This document shows, in pieces, positions 21,946-33,348 of a stretch of DNA of 64,000 bases. The stretch spans positions 40,486 to 104,485 of the forward strand of contig JAUCBJ010001784.1 of NCBI GenBank assembly GCA_032718475.1. Direction: 5' to 3'. Both the position numbers and the translations under genes were made by a program. Each line of letters starts with the position of its first letter. Position 1 is the stretch's first letter. This stretch comes from Nemertoderma westbladi. Taxonomy: Eukaryota; Xenacoelomorpha; Nemertodermatida; Nemertodermatidae. The notes beneath the pieces are model-generated. The model searched no databases. It worked only from the letters and a program-made list of their open reading frames with translations, and was not told where the DNA came from.

Positions 21946-24697
21946 TTTTTTCATTTCATTATCATTATTTATATTTAACATAATAATTAAAAAAACATTA
22001 AATTAAAATAAAGGGAGAAGTTACCAGGCAATAAGATGCACTTAGGATAACAGTTTAGATACATAGTAAAATAAATTCACAGAATTCAATTCAAAAATAT
22101 AAACAATTTGAAATACAGTATGATTAGATAATTTCAAGTACAGTAAGCTAAGAAGTATATGTAACAACAACTGAAATAAAACAAATAACCAGAAGTTCAG
22201 TCGATCTAAACATTAAATTAAATTTAAAATTATATAAGAATATAATTAAACTATGGTGCACCGTCAAACGTACAATACCTCACCAAATCTACATTTTTTA
22301 ATTTACGAGAAAATTCGCTTTTTGATTTAGCCTCCACTAAAGATGACGGTAAACTGTTCCAAATTGAAACAACACGGTTTGAAAAAAATTCATTGAATAT
22401 TTTTAGCCGAGAACGTCTTTGGAAAAGTTTAAATTTATGGCCGCGTAATCCACCTTGCCGTGCGTAACAGAAAAACTGGTCAAAATCAACATTCACATAG
22501 TTATTAACGATACCAAACGTCATTTTTAGGTCATTGGCGATGCGGCGCTCCTGCAGGGATTCTAATTTAAGGAAACCTAATCGTTGCATATAAGAATAAT
22601 TACTATCAATTTTGCATCTGGAAAATAAACGACGTGTGAAATACCTTTGCACTTTTTCAAGTTTGTTTATAGAACCTTGTTGGTATGGTGACCAAACAGG
22701 GGTGCAGTATTCAACGATTGGTCTGACAAACGATTTGTATGCAACCAAAATCGACACCAAATGGGCAGAATTAAAACATCGAAAAATCATGTTAATAATT
22801 TTACAAGCTTTATGTGCCTGTTGTTTACAGTATGAGTCAAACTTGAGATCGGAACATATCATCAGACCCAAATCCTTGCATTCCTTATCCTCTTTGAGCG
22901 ATTTCTCGCACAACTTGTATGACGCTTTCTGGTTATTCTTACCAACATTATACCACGGAGCATTTGTGAGCAGCGACCGAGAGTTGCCAGTCGGCTGCCC
23001 AGTCACCCAACTTTGACAGCGAACACTGTAATAAATGACTCTCCTTTGACGGCGCATACAGTTTGACGTCATCTGCAAACAGTTTGCATGTAATAATATC
23101 AACTAGTTGTGGCAGGTCATTAATAAATATTAAGAACAGAACTGGCCCCAACACACTTCCTTGAGGTGTACCGGAAATGACGTCACATACCTTCGAGAAA
23201 CAGGCACCAACCACGAATCTCTGTGTTCGGCCTGACAAGAACGCTGCGATCCAAGCCAGTAGATTACCTCCGATTCCATAACTTGTAAGTTTAGAAATCA
23301 GTTTCGAATGGACTACAGAGTCAAACGCCTTTGCGTAGTCAATGTATATTATGTCTAGATTATTCTTGTCATCAATTAGTTTAAGCCAATCAGCTGTGCA
23401 TTCGAGTAGTTGGGTACATGTGGAACGTTTCTCTAAGAAGCCGTGTTGGGACCTTGATATTAATTTGTGCAAAAGCAAATAGCGACATATCTCATCCTTG
23501 ATGCACATCTCCATGACTTTGCAGGCAATGCACGTCAGGGAAATTGGTCTGTAGTTGTACGCATCTAGAGGATCACCCTTCTTAAAGGAAGGAATAACGA
23601 CGGCAGTCAACCAGACTGGTGGAAGAGAGTGATATTCAAATGACGCTTTAAATATGGCCGAGAGCGGAGCGGCTAGGTTACATGCTAGGTTAGAGAATAA
23701 TAAGCACGGGAATCCGTCCGGGGTGCGACTAGATTTTGGTTTCAGTTTTTTGAGCATTTTCAGCACAGTTACCGGATCGAATGGGACTTTATCGAGTTTC
23801 ACATTTATAGGAACTTTTCGCGGCAATGGGTGTATTGTATTGTTATCAGATGTAAAGTTCTCAGAAAGAACATCAGCAAATATACTAGCCTTTACAGCGT
23901 CATCAAGTATAATATCTCCATTATATTTCAGAGGTCCGATTCCTGAGTTTGTTTTTCGTTTCGAATTAACAAATTTGAACATGGAGCTACGGTCGCCCGA
24001 CGTAAGTATTTTCGTTTCCCGGACACAAGCAGCGCGGAACACCGCCTTAGAGACTTCATCTGCGGCATGTTTATACGCTTCTTTTCCACCAGGCGAATTT
24101 CTTCTTCTCCAGAGCAATTTCTTTGTGCGCTGCAGCTGATGTACATAAGCTGGATAATATTTTTTCTTTCCTGAGTTCGCGAATTTCTTAAATGGGATAC
24201 AAAGATCAATACCTTTCTTCAATGTTGTACTGAATATTTCCCAAAGCTCTGTTACTGAGCTACATGATGTAAATAGATCCTTCCAGTTAACAGTTCGAAG
24301 AAATAATCCAAACTGATTATAGTCACCATTTTTGAAATCGTAGTAGCCATCAGTATGATCTGGTATGATAGCTTGGGTCGGAGAGGTGATAAGGAATTCC
24401 ACGGTATCATGGTCACTTGAACCAAAAGGTATGTTTGTGTCAACACCAGAAACATGGTTGTCATCAGTACTGAAAACTAGGTCGAGGACTGAATCCTTAC
24501 GTGTAGGTTTAAGTTGCAGTTGAGATAAACTTGCTTCCAAGACGAGATCAGCGAAGGATTGGTATAATGCATTGCTAGGGTGAGTGAAATCGACCCAATT
24601 AAACTCTCTGAGGTTGAAGTCGCCGGTAATCGCGCACGGAATGGTTGTGTCGGTTAGTTCTGCGAGACACTCGCACAGCAGATTGTTTGCACAGCAG
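21946..24697 (-). mobile_element. CR1/jockey-group LINE inserted in array 1
   Basis: The LINE lies on the minus strand. Its 3' end is the T-run at 21,945-21,951 and its 5' end is truncated at about 24,697, inside the endonuclease. Array units flank both sides, showing insertion into the tandem repeat. The short word AGCT at both edges may be a target duplication. The 3' non-coding part covers 21,952-22,250. Confidence 0.85.
22251..24697 (-). pseudogene. LINE ORF2 endonuclease-RT with one frameshift
   Basis: The minus-strand frame contains the endonuclease C-terminal half (AITGDFNLREFNW, then GSSDHDTVEF). The RT follows with NYRPISLTCIACKVMEMCI, IDYAKAFDSVVHSKL (first catalytic Asp), GTPQGSVLGPVLFLIFINDL and CKLFADDVKLY (FADD box). 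Near 23,030 the frame shifts by one and continues to 22,251 with the thumb and C-terminal region (VRPIVEYCTPVWSP, LGFLKLESLQERR, SVVSIWNSLP-like). The motif set is of the CR1/jockey type. ATG-proximal residues of the long frame come from the 68-bp repeat, so the true N-terminus is missing. Confidence 0.88.
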
Positions 24698-24754
24698 CTA
24701 ATTGAGGGAAAGGGGCAGATTACAGAGGCGGGATTTTCTAACCAAACTGTCAAC

Positions 24755-24997
24755 GTCTGAGAATGTACGAATCCGTATATACCCTTTATTGGACGAACCT
24801 CTTGGCCGTCCGATCCTTTGGGCTAAAAACGGGTCGTTGTTTTCGCTATCATTGTGACTACCGGTATCAAACGGTAACGGGGTATAACATGTATAAGTAG
24901 TTTTTTCGAGTACGGATGAGTTTATGAACTGATCTGTGCTGTTGGAAGTAGTGGTGCCGCTATCCGTAACACTACTCAGACAGTAGTCATGATCCAT
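24755..24997 (-). CDS. Short ORF with an AT-hook-like motif, truncated by the array
   Basis: The minus-strand ORF starts at ATG 24,997. About 80 codons precede the point where it runs into 68-bp repeat sequence. It is Ser/Thr-rich and then has QRIGRPRGSSNKGYIRIR; GRPRGS-NK is an AT-hook core, which binds AT-rich minor grooves. A GT dinucleotide in the repeat (TTTGGTTAGAAAAT) could act as a splice donor, in which case this would be a first exon. It may belong to the mobile element that carries the array. The product is unknown. Confidence 0.4.
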
Positions 24998-25729
24998 TAT
25001 TGATTATAAAAATATTACAGTAATAGGCCTAAATTATGTGAAAGATATTATTCTCCTATCAATTATTTAAAATTTATTAGCACAACCGGTAGGCCAGTAG
25101 GCCTACCATTACCGTATTTAAATGGTAGGCTACACAGTAGGCCTATAGCAGTACCAGTGCCGGTACCGGTACCGGTACTAAAATGCAGAATAACATTAGA
25201 CTTTTGGATGACATAAAAAATCAAAAAAAAATGACAAAAAAAGGATAAAAACGGACAATAAAAATTATTGCGGTTTCTATCTCTGTGTCACAATGAAAAC
25301 ATTTAAGCCAATAAGACGGTAAGAGGATTCAGGAAAGTTCCCTTTCAGCCTTTGCTGCTTTGGGCCTATGTAAATGATTGCTGAGCCAATCAGGTTACAA
25401 TTTTCTGGCTTCAGTCCGCTGTTAAATTAAAGTCGTTACAACAAAGAGAGGATTCTTGCATTATAATGCTATAGGCCTAATTCAAATTGACCGCGCATAT
25501 TTGGGCTTTTAATTGACAATCCGTAGTCCGCAGTCCGCTCTTTACAGCCTACATGCACCCCTAAAACGACACCCCAATTGGAAATATGCATACCGGCAGA
25601 CCGGTAGTACGCCATACTCCTACAGACAAGCAGACAAGTCCCTAAAAGGTGCCACCCTGCTCCATAGTGCGGGAAATTCAAATGATTGAAAGACATGTTA
25701 TTTGTACCGGTACTGGAAAGGGTGGCAGA
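24998..25729. other. Non-coding stretch with TAGGCCTAC words
   Basis: No gene seen. 25,080-25,200 holds clustered GGTAGGCC, TAGGCCTAC and repeated CCGGTA words. The remainder (25,260-25,720) is unique-looking except for CCGGTA motifs near 25,590 and 25,707. Confidence 0.55.
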
Positions 25730-26150
25730 TCAGATCGGCAGTGATTTTTATGTCCTTTTATTTGACTTTTTTGTCCTCCTTTTTTTACGAATTGTGCATA
25801 ATGACTTTTGTTGTCCTTTTAATGACTTTTATTGTCCTTTTAATGACTTTTTATGTATGTATTTCTTCAAACTGTCAGATGCTGATTTCTGGACTGTCAG
25901 ACAGTTGATTTCAACATGCCTATGCCAAAACATTCAAAATTTGTTGATTTCTGGTCTGTCGGACAGTTGGTTTCACTATGCCTGTGCCAAAACATTCCAT
26001 GATTCCATGATTTAGAGACTATGAGATAGAATTCCATATGCGCCTGTGGTAAAAAGACTCTAAATTTAATAGTTTGTGGTTGTTGTCGATAATCGATTAC
26101 CACATGACGTAGCAAAACACTCATTTTATAGCCAAAAACAATTACCAATT
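25730..26150. repeat. Array-flanking repeat, copy 2
   Basis: It is homologous to 20,880-21,267, with a local duplication of about 60 bp around 25,880-25,985 (the GACTGTCAGACAGTTG module occurs twice). It leads straight into the second 68-bp array. Confidence 0.8.
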
Positions 26151-26506
26151 GATGGAAAGGAGCAGGTTAAGGCCGGATTTTCTAACCAAAACAATAAACA
26201 GTCACTTTACCAAATCAGGGAAAGGAGCAGGTTACAGAGGCGGGATTTTCTAACCAAAACAATAAACGATAATTTAACTAATTGAGGGAAAGGAACAGGT
26301 TACAGAGACGGGATTTTCTAACCAAAACAATAAACGATAACATTACCAATTGAGAGAAAGGAGCAGGTTACAGAGGCGGGATTTCCTAACCAAAACAATA
26401 AACGATCACTTAATTAATTGAGGGAAAGGGGCAGGTTACAGAGGCGGGATTTTCTAACCAAAACAATAAACAGTCACTTTACAAAATGAAGGAAAGGAGC
26501 AGGTTA
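26151..26506. repeat. 68-bp tandem array 2
   Basis: Six units start at 26,156, 26,221, 26,289, 26,357, 26,425 and 26,493; all spacings are 68 bp except the first (65). The last unit is cut after AGCAGGTTAC and joins LINE sequence directly. Confidence 0.93.
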
Positions 26507-26519
26507 CTTATTTGTTGAG

Positions 26520-28490
26520 GAACGAGTGCCATTTATTGATACATATTGTTTTCTGTTAGCTAGGTATGAAGCAATCCATTCTACTGCAGGTTTGTCAAAA
26601 CCAAATTTATGGTGTCGAAAGCTTTCCTAAGATCCAGTAACACCATTCCTGTGACTACCCTTTTCTATTGCATCTCGAACTGCCTCATCCACTAACATTA
26701 GTGCTGATTCAGTAGAAAATCCAAGTCTGAAACCTGATTGGAACTTATGGAGTAGACGTTTCCTGATGATATAACGGAGTATACGTATTAGAACGACCCT
26801 CTCTATGATGTTCCCCAGTATAGCAAGCAGAGCTATTGGTCTATAATTCTCAGTAATTAACCGTGGTCCTTTTTATATGCAGGGGCTACCTTGGCTGTCT
26901 TCAGGGATTGTGGAAATTTACTTGTCTTTATTGATAGGTTTACAATATGACAAATAATTCTGGCAAGCACCGTTGAACCATCACGGAATAATCTTGGAGG
27001 TATACCATCTGGACCTGGACTTTTATCTACATGCAGGTCTTTTAGGATTGTATCTACCTCTTCAGTGTCAGTTGGGGTTAAAGAAAATGAGTTGAGTTCC
27101 ACTCCTTTCTTTGCGTAGAACTCTCTTACATACTCCTCTCCGTATTTCCCTGTTGGAGTTGGTAATTCACTCACCAAAGATGTAAAGAATTTATTAAACT
27201 CTTCAGCAATTTCAGAATTGTCATTGCTAGTTGATCCATTCACAGTTAAGCCAATAGAAGAGGAGACTGAAATACTACGTTTTGTTGGTGCACCTATTCG
27301 TTTTAGAGTCTTCCATAGTTCATTTGGTTTGTCTTTATTCATTGTTAGATTGTCTTTAATAAAGTTGGTTTTAGATCGTCTAATTACCTTGGTGGCAATA
27401 TTTCTTAGTTTTTTAAAGAATAATTCATTTTCGCGAGTCCGTGAAGCATGGAATTTTCTCATCGCATTGTTTTTTGCTGTTATAGCTTGCCTCACTTCTT
27501 TATTAACCCAAGGTTCAGTAATTTGGCTCACTCGAATAAGTGTCAATGGGGCGACAGTGTCCAAGGTAGAAATCAACTCCTCAGAAAGTTTAGTGGTAGC
27601 TATATCTAGATCTTCTTCATTTAAAATATCTTTGATATTCTGGTTACCTTCCAGACTTGTTAACAAAACTTTGCATACTTCCTACAATGCTTTGGTTTAG
27701 TCTTTTCACCCTGAATCTTCAATTTGCATCTCTTTCTAGTCACGTAAGTTAGATAATGGTCACTTAGACCAATAGCAACAACACCACTTCCATTGACAAA
27801 ATCCTTATTGGAAACAAATATTAAATTGAGAGTTGTGGCTGTTGTCGATGTTACTCTGGTTGGTTCTGTGATTAGTTGGACATACCCTGTTGCATCACAA
27901 TAAGAAGACACCTTTAATCTTGTTTCTACTTCTGGACCTCTAGCAGATAGAGGCAGGCCTTTGCATAAAGTATCATAGTTAAAGTCACCTAGGATATATG
28001 TTTCATTATAGATTGGGATATCTTTTAATACTGATTCAAGTTCGTCAAAGAAGCCAGAAACCCATTGTGGTCGGTAACCTACGCCTATCAAGATTGGTTT
28101 AGTATTTGGCAACCACAGTTCTCCAAACAGTATTTATATTTTTCCATTGACAATTGTTTCGGACTTGGGAAATTCTAGTGATGATCTGTAATATATTGCA
28201 ACACCCCCACCATGTCTATTCCTGTCATTCCTGTAAATGCCGAAATTACTAACATTAATTTCATCATCTAAAATTGTATTTTCAAGCCAGGTTTCTGTAA
28301 CTGCCAGGAAATGTAGACTAGCAGATAACATAATCAATTTAATTTCTGTCATTTTATTTAACAAACTCTGGATGTTTATATGTGCAATATTTATTCCTCT
28401 GACCTTTAAGCAATTTAAGTCTAAGTACGTTGAACACAGTTTGCATGTTGTCAGGTTCGTACTCGACATGTTCGGGGTCTTGGGGGGCAT
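26520..28490 (-). pseudogene. LINE ORF2: endonuclease and partial RT, broken
   Basis: Three main frames are visible. 28,490-28,134 has INIAHINIQSLLNKMTEIK, AVTETWLEN and HGGGVAIYYR (endonuclease N-terminus; the TETWL Glu is catalytic in this fold). 28,112-27,660 has YILGDFNYD and GLSDHYL (catalytic Asp/Asn and SDH). 27,666-26,857 has the linker and RT start (KSPGPDGIPPRLF, VAPAYKKDHG). Fragments of further RT motifs continue to about 26,520 in shifted frames; the catalytic core is not intact. Confidence 0.8.
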
Positions 28491-28499
28491 AGTCAGATA

Positions 28500-29852
28500 G
28501 TCGGTGCATCAGGTATGGTGGCTAATGGGGTCACTGGGGCAGGTACCGACGCTGGTGGGGTCACTGGGGTGAGCACTGGCACTGGTGGGGTCACTGGGGA
28601 GGGTACTGACGCAGACAGGGTTGCTAGAGCAGGAGGTGTAGCGGGTGCCGGCACTGGTGGTGTCGCAGGGGTGGGTGTCGATGCTGACAGGGCCACTGGG
28701 GAAGGTCCCGGCTTTGGCAGGGTGGTGCTATATAGTCAGTCCATTCTATCAATTTCCGATACTGATTCATTTTGTACACTGCTTTGCATGCCACCACCAC
28801 GCTTTGCCAACATTTCTCGTCTTTTGACTCTCCTGTTATACAGTAGGCTTGCTCTCGTTCCAAGGGTGACATGTCTTTATCAAAATAGTATTTCACAGTT
28901 TCATACTTAAAAGATCGGCGGTGGATAATAGACATTGCTTTATCCTCTGTGGCAAATGAGAGCAAGATTGGTCGTGGTTTAACATCGGATGGTGGTTTGC
29001 CAATACGTTTCAGTGACTGTAGTGCTAGTTTCTCCCCAAGAGCGGACTCTAGGAATTCGGTATCTTTTTTACGTTGTTTATCGAGATTCGAACCGCCTAG
29101 ATCCCCCGGAATATTTTGTATTATTACATTCAACTTACGTTGTTGTGATTCTCTAATAATTTTCTCTATCCCAGCTGCATCCATCATATTGTTTCTGGGT
29201 GAATTAATGTCCTTGGATTGCTCTAATTTGTTTTCTATAGACTGTAGATTTTGTGTGTTTTTGGTTTTGGAGACCAATTCTGCCCAGGTAGGTTTGGTAT
29301 TAATCTTCAGCGTATCAATCATTTCTAACAAACCTTTGATTTTGTCAGCATTTTCTTTATTGGCGACTTTGGATGATTTGACTCTCTTGTGTATATCGTG
29401 AGGCAAGTAGTTTGCTTTTGCCGCAATCGCATCTTCTATTGAATCCTGCAACTTCATCCGTAGTTTCTCATCCGTAGTGGCTGTGATTGATGTTAGTTTG
29501 CTGTCTAAAGTATGAAGTTTCACATTTACATCAGTTTTGAGTTCGGTTAAGTCTTTTGTACACTTTTTTGTCACTTTAGCAGCACAACACCCGCAGAGGA
29601 AGTCGATTTGGCCAAAGTCGGTACCATTTGGAGCGATGCATACCATGTATCGATCGCAGTTGGGTCCACTGCAACCAACTTCAATTTCCGCATAGTTGTC
29701 CCCTCTTTAATCGATTGGGAGCTTTCCTTTCGCCCTCAGGGTTGTCTTTTCGGAAGTCTTATTGTTTGGTGTTGTTTCGCATCGCTTTGTCTGACGTATA
29801 CTTTCGCGGTGGTTTTTCTCACCAATACTGGTACGATTCTGGGAGGTGCCAT
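28500..29852 (-). pseudogene. LINE ORF1 with Cys-rich N-terminus, coiled coil and Pro/Ala repeats
   Basis: From an ATG at about 29,852 the minus-strand product has a stop near 29,735, then CSGPNCDRYM and FLCGCCAAKV, a PHD-like Cys pattern seen in ORF1 proteins of several LINE clades. A charged, probably coiled-coil stretch follows (29,550-29,200), then RKLNVIIQNIPGD and a basic C-terminal domain (PSDVKPRPILLSFATEDKAM) typical of ORF1 RNA-binding proteins. The end (28,500-28,700) is a tandem repeat encoding PAPVTPP-like units. ORF1 proteins coat LINE RNA. Confidence 0.7.
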
Positions 29853-29880
29853 GGCCATCTTCTTAATATATAAATCAATA

Positions 29881-30292
29881 TCAATTCAATAATTGATCAA
29901 TTAAAATTGGACAATGTAGTACTGTAAGTATCATACAAAATCGATCAATATATATATATCAAATATTTGAAATATCAAATACCTGTTTGCCTGTCTGCCT
30001 GTATACAGCTATACAAGACATTATTCCAGTCTGGAGTCCTACTCCTGTACTCTGACGCTCATAACTGCATAACCAATAATTAAATTTGTCTCCAGTCTGT
30101 CTAATCTTTAAATCCTTTCACTGTTTCAAGTAACCGGTATTACCGGTACAGCGGTACTGTATTATGTAGGCCTATTAGAGCCTACTGAATTTATTAGGCC
30201 TACAGTATTATCATGATTATATGATTATCATTTATCACTGTATCAATACTGCAATAATGAAATAATCTGATTAGGATTAGGCCTATCTGAAT
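29881..30292. other. Region upstream of NDUFS2
   Basis: AT-rich, with a TA-run near 29,950, several GGCCTA words (30,170-30,285) and an ACCGGTA cluster near 30,130. It should contain the NDUFS2 promoter, but I see no convincing core element. Confidence 0.4.
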
Positions 30293-31765
30293 ATGGCTCA
30301 ATTTATTTTTAAAAAAGTTGTGTTACCTGCTCGAATTTACAGGAATGTTCCAAACAGTTTGCTGGCTCGATATAAACCGAACCTACAAACATCCCGAAAA
30401 CTTTGCCTAACCCGACAATCTCAGGCGGGTAACAAGTCCGACCTCGGCCCTTCGACCCCTTGGACTCCAGACTTCTTCGACCAGGAAACGTACCTGTCCC
30501 CAGAACGATCGGTTCTCTACCCGGATGAGGACTTCCCTTTGAAGTGGGTCTCCCCACCGAGGCCACAACTCCGCCCGGACAAAAGCCACGAACTCGTCAA
30601 AGAGGACATCCTAACGCTAAACTTCGGCCCTCAGCATCCCGCGGCCCATGGCGTTCTCCGACTCATTCTAGAACTCAACGGCGAGATCGTCGTGCGAGCC
30701 GACCCGCACGTGGGTTTACTACATCGCGGAACCGAGAAACTCATCGAATATAAAACCTACACGCAAGCCTTGCCCTACTTCGATAGACTCGACTACGTCT
30801 CCATGATGGTTAACGAGCAGTGTTTCTCCTTGGCGGTCGAGAAACTCCTCGGAATCGAGGTTCCGATTCGCGCGAAATACATCCGAACGATGTTCGCCGA
30901 AATGACTCGCATCGCTAACCACATAATGGGTTTGACGACACACGCTCTCGACATCGGAGCGATGACTCCGTTCTTCTGGTTATTCGAGGAACGCGAGAAA
31001 CTATTCGAGTTCTCCGAGCGTGTTTCCGGTGCGCGAATGCACGCTGCTTACGTTAGGCCCGGCGGCGTCAACCAGGACCTACCATTGGGTCTCCTCGACG
31101 ACATCTACGCGTGGTGCGTCCAGTTTCCTCAACGGATCGACGAACTCGAGGACATGCTCACGAACAACCGCATCTGGAGGTCGCGAACCATCGATATCGG
31201 AGTGATCCCGGCCTCGGAAGCCCTCAACCTCGGGTTCAGCGGGGTAATGCTCCGGGGTTCCGGGATCCGATGGGACCTCAGGGAGAAACAACCCTACGAC
31301 GCGTATAGTTTGGTAGATTTCGACGTACCGGTCGGCGTTCGGGGCGACTGTTACGACCGCTATCTATGTCGCGTTGAAGAGATGCGACAATCGCTTCGTA
31401 TCATCCATCAGTGTCTCAACGACATGCATCCCGGCGAGATTAAAGTTGACGACCACAAAATCTCCCCTCCAACTCGCAGCGAGATGAAGGAGTCCATGGA
31501 AGCGCTGATCCATCATTTTAAACTCTTCACCCAGGGCTACCAGGTTCCTCCGGGGGCCACGTACACCGCCGTCGAGGCCCCCAAGGGTGAGTTCGGCGTC
31601 TACCTCGTGTCGGACGGCGGCTCGCGACCCTACCGCTGTAAGATAAAAGCCCCAGGGTTCGCGCATCTAGCAGGGTTGAATCGCGTCGGGGCGGGTCACT
31701 TTCTGGCGGATGTGGTCGCGATCATTGGGTCGCTGGATTTGGTGTTCGGTGAGGTGGACAGGTAG
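30293..31765 (+). CDS. NDUFS2: NADH:ubiquinone oxidoreductase 49-kDa subunit (complex I), mitochondrial
   Basis: The ORF is 490 codons, full length (human about 463). Residues 1-45 are basic and hydroxylated with few acids ([18 protein letters not shown]), as in a matrix-targeting peptide. The mature protein has [16 protein letters not shown], whose His loop lines the quinone pocket, [24 protein letters not shown] with the conserved quinone-site Tyr, [23 protein letters not shown], and the C-terminal [12 protein letters not shown] and DLVFGEVDR. The subunit sits in the peripheral arm of complex I at the electron-to-quinone transfer site. The ATG at 30,293 is the first in frame giving a targeting peptide. 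There is no intron; from codon 45 on GC-rich codons dominate, unlike the AT-rich surroundings. No poly(A) relic or target duplication suggests a retrocopy. Confidence 0.96.
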   Translation: MAQFIFKKVVLPARIYRNVPNSLLARYKPNLQTSRKLCLTRQSQAGNKSDLGPSTPWTPDFFDQETYLSPERSVLYPDEDFPLKWVSPPRPQLRPDKSHELVKEDILTLNFGPQHPAAHGVLRLILELNGEIVVRADPHVGLLHRGTEKLIEYKTYTQALPYFDRLDYVSMMVNEQCFSLAVEKLLGIEVPIRAKYIRTMFAEMTRIANHIMGLTTHALDIGAMTPFFWLFEEREKLFEFSERVSGARMHAAYVRPGGVNQDLPLGLLDDIYAWCVQFPQRIDELEDMLTNNRIWRSRTIDIGVIPASEALNLGFSGVMLRGSGIRWDLREKQPYDAYSLVDFDVPVGVRGDCYDRYLCRVEEMRQSLRIIHQCLNDMHPGEIKVDDHKISPPTRSEMKESMEALIHHFKLFTQGYQVPPGATYTAVEAPKGEFGVYLVSDGGSRPYRCKIKAPGFAHLAGLNRVGAGHFLADVVAIIGSLDLVFGEVDR

Positions 31766-32459
31766 TTTATGTGTGGTAGGTTTAGTTAGCGTTGACATAC
31801 GCCATTGTTAGATTCCCTCGAGGTTAATAATTGTATATAATATAACAGTTAGTATTCCTTGGGTGGGTGTTAGATAAGTTTCGTTAGCTTAACGGCCGTT
31901 AATTAATTAACAAGGGTTTATAATCATCTAACATCACCATATTACCAGTAAGTGAGATTCCTGTCCGGCTCCCCGGGTTGTTAGTTTTGTTACCATAAAC
32001 TCGTTACTACACCACTTCAGGATCTGCTGCAACATAAATCGTAAATAGAAATATTTTCTCAGCACTTATTTTCTTTCCTTCGTTCCGTTACAACTTCTAG
32101 GATATTCAGTTTGATAAACGAAACTGGCTATTTTTTAATCGACATATTTGTAAACAATACGCGTGGAAATGAAAAATGTATTATAACGTAGGGTAACTGA
32201 CCGTTGTTTAATTTATAATAGTTAATTATTAAATAATAATGGCAAAATGACTTATTATTATTTCTATTCACAATAAATTCTAGTAATTTAATCTCTTAAT
32301 CATACCTACCGCAGTAGGCTATTGATTCATTACGTCATATAGACCCTGGTTCTGGTTATTATTTTCTTATTGTGTCCATAAGGCTCTATTATTCACATTA
32401 CATCCGGTAATTAACTGACTACACGGAATGAATGGCAGTGAATGATGGACTTGAGGTTG
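31766..32459 (+). other. NDUFS2 3' flank
   Basis: No ORF of note. An AATAAA at 32,272-32,277, about 500 bp after the stop, is the best polyadenylation candidate. The rest is AT-rich unique-looking DNA. Confidence 0.45.
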
Positions 32460-33190
32460 ACTGTAGTAGTTGGAGCAGTAGCAGCAGCAGCAGTAGCAGC
32501 AGCAGTAGCAGAGTGGTAGTTAGTGGTAGTGGCAGTAGCAGCAGCAGTAGCAGAGTGGTAGTTAGTGGCAGTGGCAGTAGCAGTAGCAGAGTGGTAGTAG
32601 CAGTAGCAGCAGCAGTAGCAGAGTGGTAGTTAGTGGTAGTGGCAGTAGCAGCAGCAGTAGCAGAGTGGTAGTTAGTGGTAGTGGTAGTAGCAGTAGCAGA
32701 GTGGTAGTTAGTGGCAGTGGCAGTAGCAGCAGCAGTAGCAGAGTGGTAGTTAGTGGCAGTAGCAGCAGCAGTAGCAGTAGCAGAGTGGTAGTTAGTGGTA
32801 GTGGCAGTAGCAGCAGCAGTAGCAGAGTGGTAGTTAGTGGTAGTGGCAGCAGCAGTAGCAGAGTGGTAGTTAGTGGTAGTAGCAGTAGCAGCAGCAGTAG
32901 CAGAGTGGTAGTTAGTGGTAGTGGCAGCAGCAGTAGCAGAGTGGTAGTTAGTGGCAGTGGCAGTAGCAGCAGCAGTAGCAGAGTGGTAGTTAGTGGTAGT
33001 GGCAGCAGCAGTAGCAGAGTGGTAGTTAGTGGTAGTAGCAGTAGCAGCAGCAGTAGCAGAGTGGTAGTTAGTGGTAGTGGCAGCAGCAGTAGCAGAGTGG
33101 TAGTTAGTGGTAGTGGCAGCAGCAGTAGCAGAGTGGTAGTTAGTGGCAGTAGCAGCAGCAGTAGCAGAGTGGTAGTTAGTGGCAGTCATG
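32460..33190. repeat. AGC/AGT minisatellite, about 730 bp
   Basis: Repeats of GTGGTAGTTAGTGG alternate with AGCAGCAGTAGCAGA-type trinucleotide runs in units of roughly 42-75 bp. Both strands stay open (a Ser-rich product on plus, a Thr/Ala-rich one on minus), as expected when a repeat length divisible by three lacks stops. No sign of a gene. It may be the 5' region of the adjacent retrotransposon or independent. Confidence 0.85.
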
Positions 33191-33348
33191 GTATTTTGGT
33201 AAGGTCATGCAAGGTATCAGTTAGGAAAGCTTACTGCTGGTACTTACTGCTGTACTGACGGACTGAGGCTGACAGATAGCAGACACCTTGGCGCCAATAT
33301 TAGGATCCTTGGCTGCGGTTTTGGTTTTTTGGTTTTTGGGTTTTGGAA

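Larger units (their letters stand above)
26507..29880 (-). mobile_element. Second minus-strand LINE, 3' part missing
   Basis: It contains ORF1 and the front two thirds of ORF2 in the expected order, reading from about 29,850 down to 26,507. The RT is lost midway, where the sequence meets array 2. LINEs normally lose their 5' end at insertion, so loss of the 3' end indicates a later deletion or the arrival of the array. Coding parts carry several stops. Confidence 0.8.

Noticed and set aside
30293-31765. NDUFS2 as a processed retrocopy
   Set aside because: No 3' poly(A) relic or flanking duplication is visible, the ORF is intact, and the other host genes are also intronless. Not excluded until the rest of the genome is searched.
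32419-33258. Ser-rich (plus) or Thr/Ala-rich (minus) proteins over the minisatellite
   Set aside because: Both strands are open only because the trinucleotide-based repeat lacks stops; no independent coding signal.
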